Of a stretch of 64,000 bases of DNA, positions 1 through 11,659 are shown piece by piece. Under the pieces are notes generated by a model. That model was not told where the DNA came from, did not search any database, and worked only from the letters and a program-made list of their open reading frames with translations. Numbering within the stretch: the first letter of the stretch is position 1; each line of letters opens with the position of its first letter. This DNA comes from Zeugodacus cucurbitae (taxonomy: Eukaryota > Arthropoda > Insecta > Diptera > Tephritidae), in the NCBI RefSeq assembly GCF_028554725.1, contig NC_071669.1, forward strand, positions 7,154,501 through 7,218,500, given 5' to 3'. A program made the translations under genes and the position numbers.

Positions 1-1644
1 AAACTAGAAAAAAATCTCCCTCAAGTCTATCAAACTCACCCACACTATTTGGGGTACTTTAAACAGGATGGGCGTACAAATGAAATTTCCGTATATCATA
101 TTTAAAGCAATTTCACAGCTCCAACAGGAAGGTATAATTTCCCACTTTCAGGCAAATAGTTAAGAGATCGCAAAAAAAAAAAGAAAGGCAAAAATAAAAC
201 ATTAAAAAAAGCGACCACCATTTCATTCAATACACAAGCTATCAACTGGTTGATTTGAAAAATTTCACAAAAAATTACTGCCACACACCAATAAGCAACT
301 TGCAACCTTGTGCGGAACTGATAAGATATATGTGTGTACACATGTAAAGGGCAATCTTGATAAGACAATCGGCACGCGGTCGTAAGCCAAACAATATATG
401 CTTGTGAAAAAGGGTCATACGTAAGCGGTGGCGCGTTTTGTAAACAAATATACGGACATACATATGAGTGTGTTGAGTGACATAAGGCGCTTTTAGACGT
501 CAATAACAGACATTGAAGCAGCTAAAAACACACACACATACACTTCTTTACAAAGCTAAATGTTAACAAGCGAGATGCCAGCAGATAGGTTAAGTGAGCG
601 TGAGAGTGAGACATTCCTTATAACACACGCATATAAAAAGCTGACTTTGTGTATACAACTTGGCAACACAACACATCTATCATTGCGCTGCTAGAGGTAG
701 ACGAGCATACATATGTATACATTTGTATATGTAGAGTGTGTATGTATGTGTTTGAATCCTTAAATATCTATTTGTTGTATTCTGTCTGTGCCTTTTTTTA
801 TGCGATGCCACGACAAGATATTAACAAATGAGTTGCAATTTTTCGCTGTCGTCTTATCAAATCATCAAATGTTTTGTACGAGTATACAAATGAATTTGCA
901 ATGTGCGTACAGCGAAGGGGTGGGTAAAAGAGATATTTTTGCGTGTGTGCTACAAAAAAAAAATGCAAGGGATTGATAAACAGCATACATTGTATATATC
1001 TATATATAAAAATATACAAAAATCTATATATGAGAAGCATGCTTTTAGGCGCATATACGCATGAAGGCCAGTCAAGCGCTTGCTTTTGGGGTTAATATGG
1101 CATTATATCGCTTATATGCAATCTTTTTGAAGTGTATACATATGTAAGATTGATATCAGCGATGTTATTCAACTGTAAAGGGGAAAGGACTAACCAACTT
1201 ATCAGCGCTGCCGGAACAAATTTAATAGCTGGAAAATAAATGATTGTATGTCTGCAAAATATTAGTTGAACCCTTTGTGGAGTTTTTCATTGGAAATGTT
1301 TATATAACTAGCTGAATTAAATTCTGTTTCGTTGTTTGTCGATATTTATTTGTTTTCCAAGAAGTCCGTTCTTAGGCGTTCAGGAGTCGGGGTACACGAA
1401 CCTCTTTCGAAAAAGATTTCAAGGACCTTCATTGTGGGCTTGAAAATTCTCCAAGACATGACTAGAGCTTTAAGGGCCTGGATTGTTTTCTTTTGTATGA
1501 CTGTTTTGGGTTAAATATTATTTTTGAATCTCAATCGTCAGCTATATCTGCTATCTCTGAAACTTCCTTGCTAACAACTCCAAAAAAAGGTTACATACAG
1601 TCTAGAGGTCCTGAAGATGTTATAGGCGATTTGGGTACGGTATT
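1..1644. other. Non-coding A/T-rich stretch
   Basis: I see no gene here. The sequence is A/T-rich with short CA/TG and TATA-rich runs (for example around 525-545, 700-745 and 990-1035). The open frames present lack family motifs and sit in low-complexity DNA. It reads as intergenic or intronic insect DNA. Confidence 0.6.
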
Positions 1645-1878
1645 TTCTTCTTCTTACGCGAGTCTTCTATAGCCGAGTCCACAACAGCGCGCCAGTTATT
1701 CTCCGTTTTGGCAGTTTGGCGTCAATTGGTATTACCAAGTGAAGTCAGGTCTTTCTCCACGTGGGCCTTCCAACCTCTTTCTCGGCTTCCACCAGCGGGT
1801 ACTGCGTCGAACACTTTCAGTTCTAGAGCACTTTCGTCCATTCGAACAACATGATCGAGTCAGCGTAGCCTGTCTTTT
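1645..1878 (-). mobile_element. RTE-like LINE 3' tail, first half of a copy split by a later insertion
   Basis: Read on the minus strand this encodes the degenerate C-terminal end of a non-LTR retrotransposon ORF2: pieces such as HVVRMDESA, KVFDAVPAGGSR, VEKDL, W/QTAK and WRAVVDSAI can be followed, with a stop in the middle. The element's 3' terminus at 1645-1656 is a GAA-type short repeat (AAGAAGAAGAA on the minus strand), which is typical of RTE-type LINEs. The copy is 5'-truncated, and its upstream half continues at 2264-2336 beyond an inserted repeat. Clade assignment is from memory of the protein motifs. It is a dead fragment. Confidence 0.8.
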
Positions 1879-2263
1879 TATACCCTAAACAGGGTATATT
1901 AAGTTTGTCACGAAGTTTGTAACACCCAGAAGGAAGCGTCGGAGGCCACTATATCATATAGCTGCCATACAAACTGAACGATCGGAATCAGGGGCTTGTA
2001 TTTTACTACATATCTTCACGAAATTTGACAGGGATTACTGCTTATGGTAATAATATAATCTCCGAAGAAATTATTCAGATCGGTTAACTGTATAACCTTA
2101 ATTTTTTAGTTTCCCGGCTAAAAATAATTAGTAAAATGTTTTCTTTTTTTTACTTACTTTTTCTTACGTCTTTAGATTTACTTAAACACATAGTTACCAA
2201 AAGAAATGCACCTGTGAAGGGTATATTAGCTTCGGTACAGTCGAAGTTAACGTTTTTTCTTGT
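1879..2263 (+). mobile_element. mini-me/DINE-1-like non-autonomous element, internally deleted
   Basis: It starts TATACCCTAAACAGGGTATA and ends with a small hairpin (CTTCG...CGAAG at 2231-2245) followed by CGTTTTTTCTTGT. Phrases such as CACGAAGTTTGTAACACCC, AGAAGGAAGCGTC and AGCTGCCATACAAACTGAAC match a repeat I remember as abundant in tephritid introns and resemble Drosophila mini-me/DINE-1 elements, which are linked to Helentrons. The usual internal segment with GTCY repeats is missing, so this copy is a deletion derivative. Both boundaries are sharp because the element interrupts a LINE tail. No protein is encoded. Confidence 0.75.
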
Positions 2264-2336
2264 TATTCGCTGAACTATGTCTATGCCAATGTTTAAGGGA
2301 CCGTAAATTTCCGCAAAACAGTTCTCTCGAAAACTC
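2264..2336 (-). mobile_element. RTE-like LINE tail, second half of the split copy
   Basis: This continues the minus-strand LINE at 1645-1878. On the minus strand it reads from GAGTTTTCGAGAGA through a match to the segment encoding ILRRIYGPxNIG into GACATAGTTCAGCG. About 60 bp present in the other copies (the part encoding EYRRRWNDELYELYDD) are deleted between AACATTGGC and ATAGACATAG. Confidence 0.75.
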
Positions 2337-2357
2337 ACGAAAACTCACGAAAACTCA
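2328..2357. repeat. Three copies of a 10-bp tandem repeat
   Basis: The unit CGAAAACTCA occurs three times head to tail. It starts inside the end of the LINE fragment (TCTCGAAAACTC), so the LINE edge appears to have been locally amplified. Confidence 0.8.
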
Positions 2358-4374
2358 TTCAATTCATTCATATTTATCAAATAAAATAAAATTATCTAAA
2401 GTTGCTCGATAAACTGTATAAAATTCTGATTTTATGAAGTTTAGTTCCGGAAAGTATCGAATATGGCTTAAGTACCGATGTTTTTCTAAGTTTTAAAGTC
2501 TAAAACTTCTCTTTAAAGTATATGTAAGTCTAACTTTATATAAGACTATAGTAGTTTATAAGCATTACTCTAAATAATAATGATCATGTTTATAAAAATA
2601 TTCCATAAATTGAGAGAATTAGGAGGTCTCAAGTTGGATCGCCATTTCGACTATTCTTAAGACAACAGATTGCAAAAAAATTTTGGAATTTAATAGCCAA
2701 AGCAACTACTAAGACAGTTTATCAAGCAGTTTCTTGTTTATTAACACTTTTGTTCACTTCACAATACACACTATATAACAACAAAAAGCAGAAACAGAAA
2801 CACTTTCATTCACCATTTTGTGGCACTGAAATAACTCACAAAAACCGTTTAACCAAACCACCTTTCGCCGGCAGAGCGCACAATTTTTATTAGCTAACAG
2901 TGATTTATACCCATGTATAACCGCATATAGCCACTTTTACCCTTCATTTGACTTTAATTGGAATTACACAGAACTCAATCGCATTAGAAGCAGTCGCGCT
3001 GAGACCACACAGCGAGAATACACACACATACATGGTCGTCGAAACAAAATGGCATACATAAAGCACTTAAGCGCGGCTCAACAATGTTTGCGACACACAC
3101 AAAGGCTGAATGTGTGTGTGTGCGTTGCTGCGTTTGATGGCAAGTTGCTAACAGGATTTGCTTGTGTAAGAGTTTAATACGTAAACGCATACATGCATGT
3201 ATGTGTGCATGAGTGTGTTTGGTGTGGCTTTCCACGACGGCTACGCTGCGTTCACGTATGCGTAGTTAAATCAAAGTTGAGATTGTCCATAATGATTGTT
3301 GCAGCGGAAAAAATTGGAAAATCGTAAATAAATGTCGTAAAAATGCTTTACGTTGTTACGCGACCGCCTCGTTACGTTATCAGCAGTGGGTTTGTGTGTG
3401 TGCATGTTTGCACTTATTTTTGTTTTTGTGCGCTTTAGCTTGGCAGTTGCCGCTGAGCTCCTGCAAAGCTGCATGATATATCCGCTGGCATACAAACAAC
3501 AGACATGCAGGTTTCCGTTTTAGTTAAAGTAGACTATATACGATTTTATGGCATTCAATTTAAAAAACGGTCATACGTGCAGCCACTCAACGCATTGCTC
3601 ATTTTGTGTGTTGGCCATAGCAAGCAGAGAGTTATAAAGTTGGTCCAATTTAAATTTTTCGTTTCGTTTTATGCGTTTGCGCTTACATTTTTACAACCAC
3701 AGTGTTGCATTTGCTGCGTCTTATCGATTGGATCGTAGCTTAAATTTCTAATTATGCGGTGAAGGAGGTGTTTTGGTTAATGTTAACATTTAAGTTGGTG
3801 ACAAAATGGTTTTTTTATTTTTATTTTTAGGCTTTATATAAAAGCCTACCAGGCTACCAATAAAAGTTTTGTAAGAAAGAGAAAGTGTTATGGAACCGTG
3901 TGAGAAAAGTTCTCTAAATCAAAGTTGAAACTTGATTTTACAAACTAGACCTATAACTTATAAAAAGCTTTATATAATCTAGCTTTTGCTGCGTTAGACC
4001 CCTGCCTAAATTCTCTCGAGATAAGAGAGATCTGAGAATAAAAATATATCATTCTCCTATGATAAAAAACGATGTCTGGGGTCTTCTGATTTAGCATCCT
4101 TTTGTTAAAGGGGTGTGGTCTCTCACCTATCTGCACTCAATTTATATAATAGTATTAGTAGTAGAATCCTTAAATATAGTACCTATGAGTCTCATAGTTA
4201 TTTTGGCAGAGCCTTTAATCTACAATTTTCTCAGAATGTATTGATATTCAGTCAAAAAGAATGGGTTATGTTATATGTGACCTATTTTCAATTACCAAAT
4301 GTTCCTTAACTCAGGTCTTCAGCAGACGTCTATGTAGTAAAGTTCAGGAGAGTAAATATCTCAGACATTAATAA
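2358..4374. other. Non-coding stretch
   Basis: No gene is recognised. CA/TG-rich runs occupy about 3010-3210. A perfect 8-bp inverted repeat with a 5-base centre (TAGGCTTT-ATATA-AAAGCCTA) lies at 3828-3848. Open frames here are short and lack recognisable motifs. Confidence 0.55.
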
Positions 4375-5091
4375 ATCTGGTGGTGAACGAGGATAAGACG
4401 TAATATCTCCTGTCATCAAACAAATCAGTCGCGTCTCGGCTCTCACATCACTGTTGACAGTCATAACTTTGAAGTTGTAGATAATTTCGTCTATCTGGGA
4501 ACCAGCATTAACAGCAATAACAATGTCAGCCTCGAAAACTAGCGCAGAATCACTCTTGCCAACAGGTGCTACTATGGACTGAGTAGGCAATTGAAAAGTA
4601 AAGTCCTCTCTCGACGAACAAAAACTAAACTCTACAAGTCTCTCATCATTCCCGTCCTAATTTATGGTGCAGAAGCGTGGACGGTGTCAACATCCGATGA
4701 GAAGTTTTCGAGAGAAAGGTTTTGCGGAAGATTAAAGGCCCTTTGAACATTGTCAACGGCAAATACCGCAGACGATGGAATGATGAGCTGTATGTGTTAT
4801 TCAACGACATAGACATAGTTCAGCGAATAAAAAGACAGTGGCTAGGTCATGTTGTCCACATGGACGAAAGTGCTCCAGCTCTGAAAGTGTACGATGCAGT
4901 ACCCGCTAGTGGAAGCTGAGGAAAATCTCCAGTCAGTTGGAAGGACCAGGTGGAGAAGAACCTGGCTTCACTTGGTATTATCAATTAGCGCAAAGTGCCA
5001 AAAGGAAGAATGAATGGCGCGCTGTTGTGGACTCGGCTATAACCTCATAAGCGGTGTCTCCGCCAGTCAAGAAGAAGAAGATTGTCTTGAG
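4375..5091 (+). mobile_element. RTE-like LINE 3' tail, decayed copy
   Basis: Homologous to the copy at 21961-22662. It runs from the LEVNEDKTKY region, which follows the RT catalytic box, through SHVTVDSHNFEVVDNFVYLGT, TLANRCY, TKLYKSLIIPVLIYGAEAWT and YRRRWNDELY to ARCCGLGYNL. It ends in AAGAAGAAGAAG at 5080-5091. Stops and frameshifts break it (for example LENxRRI near 4540 and a short deletion before FSRERFCG near 4705). The GAA-type tail puts it in the same 3'-tail subfamily as the copies at 1645 and 47661. No target-site duplication was found. Confidence 0.85.
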
Positions 5092-6754
5092 GATCAGAGT
5101 ATTAGACGATATCTCCAGGATCTTCTTGTACATGAATTCAAGACTTTCAAGAAGCTGTATATTTTTCAGCTTATCCATGTATTTACCGTACTTAAGTGAG
5201 AATTTGGGTGATTTTTTTCTGATCTTAATTTGCTTCACTTTTTTGTTCTGTCTGATTTTCGACTAACCTTTTCTGCCCGTCTGTGAAATATGTAGACACT
5301 TTAAGTGATTTACAAACGTATAATTCTGATTTCATGAGCAGCTTTTCGAAAACAATTTAATATGAGAATGTTCTAAACGCGGCAGGGTCTCTGGCCAAGT
5401 GGACAAGAAAAAGGTTGATATCAATCTTCAATGATTGAAAATAATCTTCCAGCTTATTTGAAGTAAATATGTAAAGTTTAACTCTTATTTACCCCAAAGC
5501 AGATTTATATAGATTGTCTTAGTGAAAGCACTATGTATAATGAGGGCAATTATTTATCTGAATTAATTATTTAATAAAAAGCCTTCTTTATGCACATTAG
5601 CGGCACCATCACGTATCTTATGGTCTATATTTCTCAAAGCACTAAAGCTAACTTAATTTTAGAAAACACAGTGAAACCTTATGTACCAACCTCCAGCATA
5701 AAAACCATCACACTAGCACTAAAGCAGCAACACAACTCTCCTTTGTAACACCATCTTCAAATGACACGCATTGCCGGCACTGTTTCGCACCAAAAAACAC
5801 ACACGTCTTCCTTTAAAGCCAATAAGTGTAGCTGCAGCGTCTAAGCTTGATATGCCGCCAAAGCAAAAGAAAACTTTTCGGCAACACAGCTAAGGAAGAA
5901 GCGAAAAAACATGCAAACTTTTACAACCAAAGGTGTTGCAACATTTGCGAGCGATGCCAACAAAAATTGGGTTTGCCACCGAAAACTTGCAGAAACCACA
6001 GCAGCAGCGGCAAAGTAACTAACTGCCAAACCACGCGCGCCAACGGCAGCCAATTGCGATTGCAGCAGCATGCGGCACATGCCACAAGTTTGCAGCTGGT
6101 GCTGCTGCTATTGCATAAGTGTCATTGTGGAGTACATGACATCCTCCATATATGTATGTGTGTGTGTGTGTGTTTGCGCGTTTTACACGAGTTTCAGTTT
6201 CAATTTATTTTTCATTAAATTTCCAATTGTTCTTTGTTCTTGCATTAACCACATTATGCGCGTAGTTGTGTGTTGCAGCCCAGGCCCAGGCATTTCTAGG
6301 CGTGCACCTCTTGCGCCGTTAAAGAAAAGTTCGCAACCAAAGAAACTTGTCTGCGAGTATGTAGAGCACAGAGCTTTGTGGTTTTCTGCGGTACTTTGTC
6401 GATGTAAAAAATAAAAAAAGAATCATTTGCAATGAAAGGCATTGTGTGACTTTACGCAAAGAATTATCTACAATTCTCTTACGGTTTGTTAGGTGGCACT
6501 GCATGTGTATGTGGTTGTTGGTTGTGCTTTGGTACGACTGCGAGTGTTCAGCGAACACTAGAATTGTTAAAAAGCATGTCTTTGACTCAAAGGAATATGG
6601 TTGGTGCTTTACTCTTGGCTAAATTTCGAATAATTTTAAATTTTTACGAGTTGTGGCATAAACTTGAATGCAGTTATTTGAATAATTAATAAATGTGGTA
6701 TAAACGAGGAGGCTTTAGCTTATGGGAATGTTCCTTAGATACAGTTGATATTTT
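5092..6754. other. Non-coding stretch with a moderately GC-richer block
   Basis: No gene can be supported. Around 5840-6130 the base composition rises and CAG/GCA-rich codons give longer open frames on both strands. One plus-strand frame has several Cys residues, but there is no family motif and overlapping frames look equally open. A (TG)n run lies at about 6149-6173. Confidence 0.5.
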
Positions 6755-7365
6755 TCAGAAGTAATTCCCGAGGAAAGTTGCTCGTTGAACAAGCAACTGG
6801 TATAAATCTCATAAACTGGTATAAAGTATAAATGGGGCAAAATCGTGTATAAATGTGTTTTTTCCATTTTTAAGAAAATTACGCATCGAACAAACAACTG
6901 GTATACAGTTCATAAACTGGTATAAAGTATGGTTAATCGAGAGAGAAAATGTTTAAATATGAGTTTCTTCTATTCCTAAGAAAGTTACGCATCGAACAAG
7001 CAACTGGTATAAATTTCTTAAACTGATATAAAGTGTAAATCGAACGAGATTGTCTTTAAATTTGATTTTCTTTCTTTCCTAAGCAAGATGTGCATCGAAC
7101 AAGCAACTGGTATAAACCTCTTAAACTGGTAAAAAATATAAATGTAATGAGATAGTGTTTAACTATGAGTTTTTTCCTTTTCTAAGAAAATTTCGAATCG
7201 AACAAACAACTGGTATAAATCTCTAAAACTATAAATTAAACAAGATCTTGTTTAAGTAGTCTTTTCTTCCTTTTCTAAAAAAGTTGCCAATCGAACAAAC
7301 AACTGGTATAAATCTCTTAAACTGGTATAAAATATAAATCGAGCAAATATTTCATATAAAACCAT
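6755..7365. repeat. ~103-bp tandem repeat array, about six units
   Basis: The marker CAACTGGTAT starts at 6794, 6895, 7001, 7104, 7207 and 7300, giving spacings of 101, 106, 103, 103 and 93 bp. Each unit has the form ATCGAACAAGCAACTGGTAT, then a second CTGGTATAA about 20 bp on, then a T-rich spacer ending TTTCTAAGAAAGTT. The 93-bp interval reflects a deletion that removed the second CTGGTATAA. The right flank (TTTCAACTTTAAAATTGC, GAGTTGCTCAAAACTG at 7380-7424) recurs after the second array at 9195-9390. Confidence 0.9.
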
Positions 7366-7428
7366 TATTAATACATTTATTTCAATTTCAACTTTAAAAT
7401 TGCTTATGAGTTGCTCAAAACTGATTTA

Positions 7429-9194
7429 GTAATTCACTTATTGACGCGTGTGAAATGCCTCACATACTTTCAGGTGTACTTTGGAATTTAAGAAATCCAA
7501 CAAATACCAAGCGATGCAATCACCAGCAATAATACAATAAAAAGTGAAATTAAAAAGAATAAAACACAATAAAAAGTTTTACATGAAATTATGAAGGAAT
7601 CATAAAGAATTTCCAAAAAAAAAATGAAACACAACTTCACAGACTGCCTTGAGTAAGCACAGAAGAAAGCCAGCAGCGGAAGTTGATGCTTAAAATGAGT
7701 AGCAAATTATGGTGCAAACAACTTTGCTGCCGAATTTCGTGCTACTTGAAGTGAAATATAACAATTCATAATATATTTGAAGAGAGTACGTAGAAATGCT
7801 TAAAATTTCATGTGTGTTGAAGAAGAAAGTATGGGGGAGCACACACAGTTATGTGAAACTTTTTGTTTGGTTTCACGAAAATCTGTTTAAAAATTTTGTC
7901 ATTGTACGAAAAAAACTTCAGCTTCAGCTTCTTAGTGCAATTACTTGGCTTTGTCAAATTAACAGCAAAATTTCATGTCAAACAAAAATGATGAGCGCAC
8001 GGAAAGCTCATTGAGAGGAAAATATGAAATAAGAAAGCATGAAGAAGTACCGTAAAAGTGAAATGCTTGAATGAGTGGCACTACTTACGAATAGATATTT
8101 ATGGACTTATACATATATAAAGCTTGAAGAAATGTAGAAAATAAAAAAATAGTTTTTGAAAATCATTATGATGAGTTCATAGAAGATAGAGGAAAATTGA
8201 AGAGTGAGGAAAACAACTCGCTTTTGAAGCAATACTGAAATTTTGTAGCATTAGAGCATATGTATTTCGTTTAAAAGGGGGAAAATATACACGAAGACAA
8301 ATCTTCTTTGCTATTTATGCTTGTCTCAAAGTGTCTTACTACACTCTTGCTTGCACAGTAGCGTGAAATGAGCAATTTTTTTTGTATGCAGTTGGACCCC
8401 ACAATCAGCATCAGTTGAGTTATAAGTTTCAATGTTGGCTGCTCCTTCCACAAAAAAATATAAAAAAAACATGTACAACAACAGCAAATGAGCTGTTTGT
8501 CCAATCAAATTTGATTGCTCCAGCGCATTGTTGTCAAAAAGTTGTTTATTTGTTTATCTTTTTGTCAGCAGAAGTGCGTAAATCAGCTGATGGGTGAGTG
8601 AATACCATGAAATACATACATATAAATACTGATAGCAGCAGACAATTGTAAATGCTTCTTTGTAAAGTTAAATACTATCTTGTTAGCTAAGCATTTTTAT
8701 GGTTTTGCTATTGCTGCCGTTATTGTGAAAGTCGAAAGTTTTTCATTTTCATATCTCCTGCGCTGCTTGTTAAATACTGTTATTTTGCTTCATTTATTGC
8801 GCTTGTTTGTTGAAACTTTGCTATCAGACAGCTTCTTTTCTAAGCATAAATGGGAGCTTTGTTGTAATACCGTTAACAAGTAGCTTTGATGATGGAAGGA
8901 GTTTGACTTATTGTCGTATATTTGGAGAGAGTGGCTATGTTGTTGCAATAAAAAAAGATATTAAATGAAGTTGCAGGAAGATTCAAGAGTTATGGCGGAA
9001 CATTTGATGTTTTAGAAGTGATTACTCGAGAGTTTAATTATCAGGAATATTTTATATAAAACTTTTGATTTGAAATCTTTGGTGCTGTATGAGAGATATA
9101 AGTATTTTAGAATTTTGAGTTTTAGAAATTCTTTTTGGTGAGGTTTTGAGAACCATAATCTTAAGTATTGTAAATATAATCTTAAAAATAATCA
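7429..9194. other. Non-coding stretch between two related satellite arrays
   Basis: No gene is recognised. The DNA is A/T-rich and only short unsupported open frames occur. No repeat family was identified inside it. Confidence 0.55.
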
Positions 9195-9390
9195 CGTTTA
9201 AATATGATTTTCTTTTCCTTAGAAGATTAAGAATCGAACAAGCAACTGGTATAAATTTCACAAACTGGTATAAGCTATATATCAAGCAAGATAATGTTCA
9301 AATATGAGTTTCTTACTTCTTTACGAAAGTTTTGAATCCAACAAACAACTGGTATAAATTTCATAAACTGGTATAAAGTATAAATTGTGC
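9195..9390. repeat. Second ~103-bp tandem repeat array, about two units
   Basis: This is the same repeat as at 6755-7365. CAACTGGTAT occurs at 9243 and 9346, exactly 103 bp apart, each followed by the second CTGGTATAA. The sequence just after the array (about 9400-9453, with AAAATTGCTTATGACCTGCT and CAAAACTGATTTA) matches the right flank of the first array, so array plus flank form one repeated unit. Confidence 0.9.
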
Positions 9391-9658
9391 ATTAACACAG
9401 TTATTTCAATCTTAACTTAAAAATTGCTTATGACCTGCTCAAAACTGATTTAAAGAAACTTTCCATATTTTAATTGCGGGGTAAGATTTTAAAAATCACT
9501 TTTTTTCAATATAAACATTATGTATGAACTATATTTTCGTGTTTTTTTTTTGAGTAAAAATTATAATTTTTGGCTAGATTTCATTTTTTTTTAATAAAAC
9601 TATCTGGAAGCTTTTTAAGCCAACGAGTCCTTATTATTTTAAAATTTTCAAATCATTT

Positions 9659-11011
9659 ATAATACTCTCGCAACCTGTTGCACAGAGTGTAATAGATTTG
9701 TTCACCTGGTTGTTTGTGTCACCAAGAAATATAAGAGTTAGATATGGGGTTATATATACATAAATGATCAGGATGACGAGTGGATTTGAAATCCGGATGT
9801 CTGTCCGTGCAAGCGATAACTTGAGTAAAAATTAAGATATCTTAATGAAACTTGGAACATATGGCGGAAACCGAAAACCTATACAGTGTCATAACTAAGC
9901 TAAAATAAAGTTATGAAAATTGAAAGTGAAATTTGGAACATAGGATCCCATTAGGGAGGGGCACATTTGGATGTAATTTTTTTGGAAAAGTGGGCGTGAC
10001 CCCACCCCCAAATAGGTTTTTTGTATATAACTCGCGAATAAATAAAGCTATATAAAACAAACTTTCTGCAGTCGTTTATTTTAGCCATTGCCTTATACAG
10101 TCCAAAAATGAAAGAAATCGGATAATAACCACGCCCACCATCTATACAAAGGTTAGGCTGAAAATTACTAAAAGTGCGCTAACTCACTAACGAAAAACGT
10201 CAGAAACACCAAATTTTACATAAGAAATGGCAGAAGGAAACTGCACTGAGATTTTTTTACAAAATTGAAAATGGGCATGGCGTCGCCCACTTATGGGTCA
10301 AAAACCATATCTCAGGAACTACTAGACAGATTTCAATGAAAGTCGGTATATAATATTTTCCCTGATGACACGTGTGAAAAATGGACGAAATTGGTTCACA
10401 ACCACGACAACTTCCCATATAACTAATTTATGAATTTCATCTTATTCCTTCACTTTATAATATATACATTAGGAACCAATGAAGATAGCGAAATAAAACT
10501 TTACACAAACACTGTATATGATCTGTTGCATCACTTGTGAAAAAATTGTCAAAATCGAAACATGACTTTTCAAGGCCCCTGATATCAAACATGAAGAACT
10601 CAGTGCCTAAGGGTAATTTTTCCCCGAAAATATACTTAGGTAAATCCCTCAGATATTTTAATGCAATTCATTCCCTCTGAATTTTTTTCTTATAACAGTT
10701 TCTCTCTGTACCTGAAATGGTAAAAATCGGGTCATAACTTCCCCCAGATCCCATATACCTAATTATAAGTAATATTAAATTAAGTGAGCGTATAGTCTTC
10801 GATACATTGTATCTTGGTGGTGAAAACGGGTGAAATCGGTTTAGGAATTACCTCAGTCCCCATATACTATTTATGATGATTTTCGTTATTCTATTGAACT
10901 TTATACCCAATATATGGGTCGAATTGTGTTATCTTTATAAAATTACATCTATAAATTGCGAGAGTATAAAATGTTCGGTTACACCCGAACTTAGCCCTTC
11001 CTTACTTGTTT
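9659..11011 (+). mobile_element. mini-me/DINE-1-like element, near full length
   Basis: Begins ATAATACTCTCGCAACCTG and ends GAGAGTATAAAATGTTCGG, TTACACCCGAAC, TTAGCCCTTCCTTACTTGTT. A short GTCTGTCCGT motif at 9799-9808 corresponds to the GTCY proto-microsatellite of Drosophila mini-me elements. The middle holds phrases such as CGTGACCCCACCCC and GGGCATGGCGTCGCCCAC, and the end hairpin has a 6-bp stem (GTTCGG/CCGAAC). No coding capacity is seen. I remember this family from tephritid genomes, so the name is by recall. A truncated, inverted relative lies at 22921-23245. Confidence 0.8.
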
Positions 11012-11330
11012 TATAATACAAAAATCGTTCAATATTAAAAAAAATGTAATCCGCCATTTTTCATTCCTTTAAAAGAATTCTCTCGACTTTGACTGAGTTT
11101 AACGAGGGGAAAATATTATTTTCCGTCTCGTCTTCCAAATATCTATTTCAAACATAATATTTTTTAGATGCTTTAGTAAACGCATTGTTTAAAACCTCTA
11201 TTAACCCAAATTACAGGTAGGCGCCTGAAATTGCACAGATTCTCCGAACTTAGGAGATCAAACCAAAAAATACAACACCTTCATTACCTGCTATGCTAAT
11301 GAAGCTATCCCTAAACACTTCTGCTGTGCC
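11012..11330 (+). promoter_or_regulatory. Upstream region of micro-gene A, conserved with copy B
   Basis: Several blocks here recur in the same order upstream of micro-gene B (16268-16542): CCGCCATTTT; the palindromic GGAAAATATTATTTTCC at 11108-11124 (16325-16341 in B); CATTGTTTAAAAC followed by TTAACCCAAATTA; and TATCCCTAAACAC just before the TATA box. A perfect TAGteam/Zelda-type heptamer, CAGGTAG, lies at 11214-11220. CAGGTAA is on the minus strand at 11284-11290, and only this second site is shared with B. Regulatory function is inferred from motif identity and conservation between the copies. Confidence 0.55.
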
Positions 11331-11361
11331 TATAAAATGACGATGATCGCGTAATTCAGTC
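11331..11361 (+). promoter_or_regulatory. Core promoter of micro-gene A: TATA box plus initiator
   Basis: TATAAAA at 11331-11337 is followed by TTCAGTCAT with the initiator A at 11358. The spacing of 27 bp from the first T of the TATA box is typical for an insect RNA polymerase II promoter. The predicted leader would be about 89 nt and A-rich. Confidence 0.6.
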
Positions 11362-11446
11362 ATCATTCCGTCTTCGACGACACAAGAATAACAAAGTAAA
11401 TCCACGAAATATATTATCAACGAATAACAAAATTGAAAAAATCATA

Positions 11447-11575
11447 ATGGAGTTCGCAAAATGTCCAAGATGTTTTTTCTATGGAATTGAATGTGGCAAT
11501 CCGATTCCAGGCGAAGATGACGTAGATACTGGCGTAGAATTGGAGGGTTCATCACAACCTGAAGAAGATCAGTGA
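11447..11575 (+). CDS. Micro-gene A: 42-aa Cys/acidic protein, family not recognised
   Basis: I do not recognise this protein. It opens MEFAKCPRCFFYGIEC: a CPxC pair at residues 6-9 followed by YGI and a Cys at residue 16. The remainder is acidic (GEDDVD, then SSQPEEDQ at the end). No signal peptide or membrane segment is visible. It is intronless, with a TATA/initiator promoter 89 bp upstream of the ATG and AATAAA 62 bp after the stop. The evidence that it is a gene is its paralogue at 16654-16818: promoter, frame, CPxC...YGI.C core, acidic EDD, Ser-Ser and EED motifs and poly(A) signal are all kept, while the surrounding DNA has diverged. The single knuckle could bind zinc as a dimer or with a partner, but that is a guess. 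It is shorter than copy B at both ends: it lacks the HNFDLTTQS insert after the first residues, a fourth Cys and the C-terminal EWLD. Confidence 0.6.
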   Translation: MEFAKCPRCFFYGIECGNPIPGEDDVDTGVELEGSSQPEEDQ

Positions 11576-11636
11576 AACCGGAGTCAAGACTTTGCTTTTG
11601 TTATGGATTTGTTACGATTTGATGTTACTTGGGAAA

Positions 11637-11642
11637 AATAAA
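11637..11642 (+). promoter_or_regulatory. Poly(A) signal of micro-gene A
   Basis: AATAAA lies 62 bp after the stop codon and is followed by ATTAAAAGTTGGTGAAAA. The same arrangement (AATAAA, then ACTAAAAGTTGGCAAAAA) follows micro-gene B, which supports a real 3' end. Confidence 0.6.
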
Positions 11643-11659
11643 ATTAAAAGTTGGTGAAA

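Noticed and set aside
102..503. 133-codon minus-strand ORF
   Set aside because: Low-complexity, A/T-driven frame with no domain, no conserved motif and equally open overlapping frames.
5847..6218. Cys-containing 123-codon ORF (CCNICERC...)
   Set aside because: The C-terminal part is encoded by a TG repeat, opposite-strand frames are equally open, and there is no family motif. Chance frame in a CAG-rich patch.
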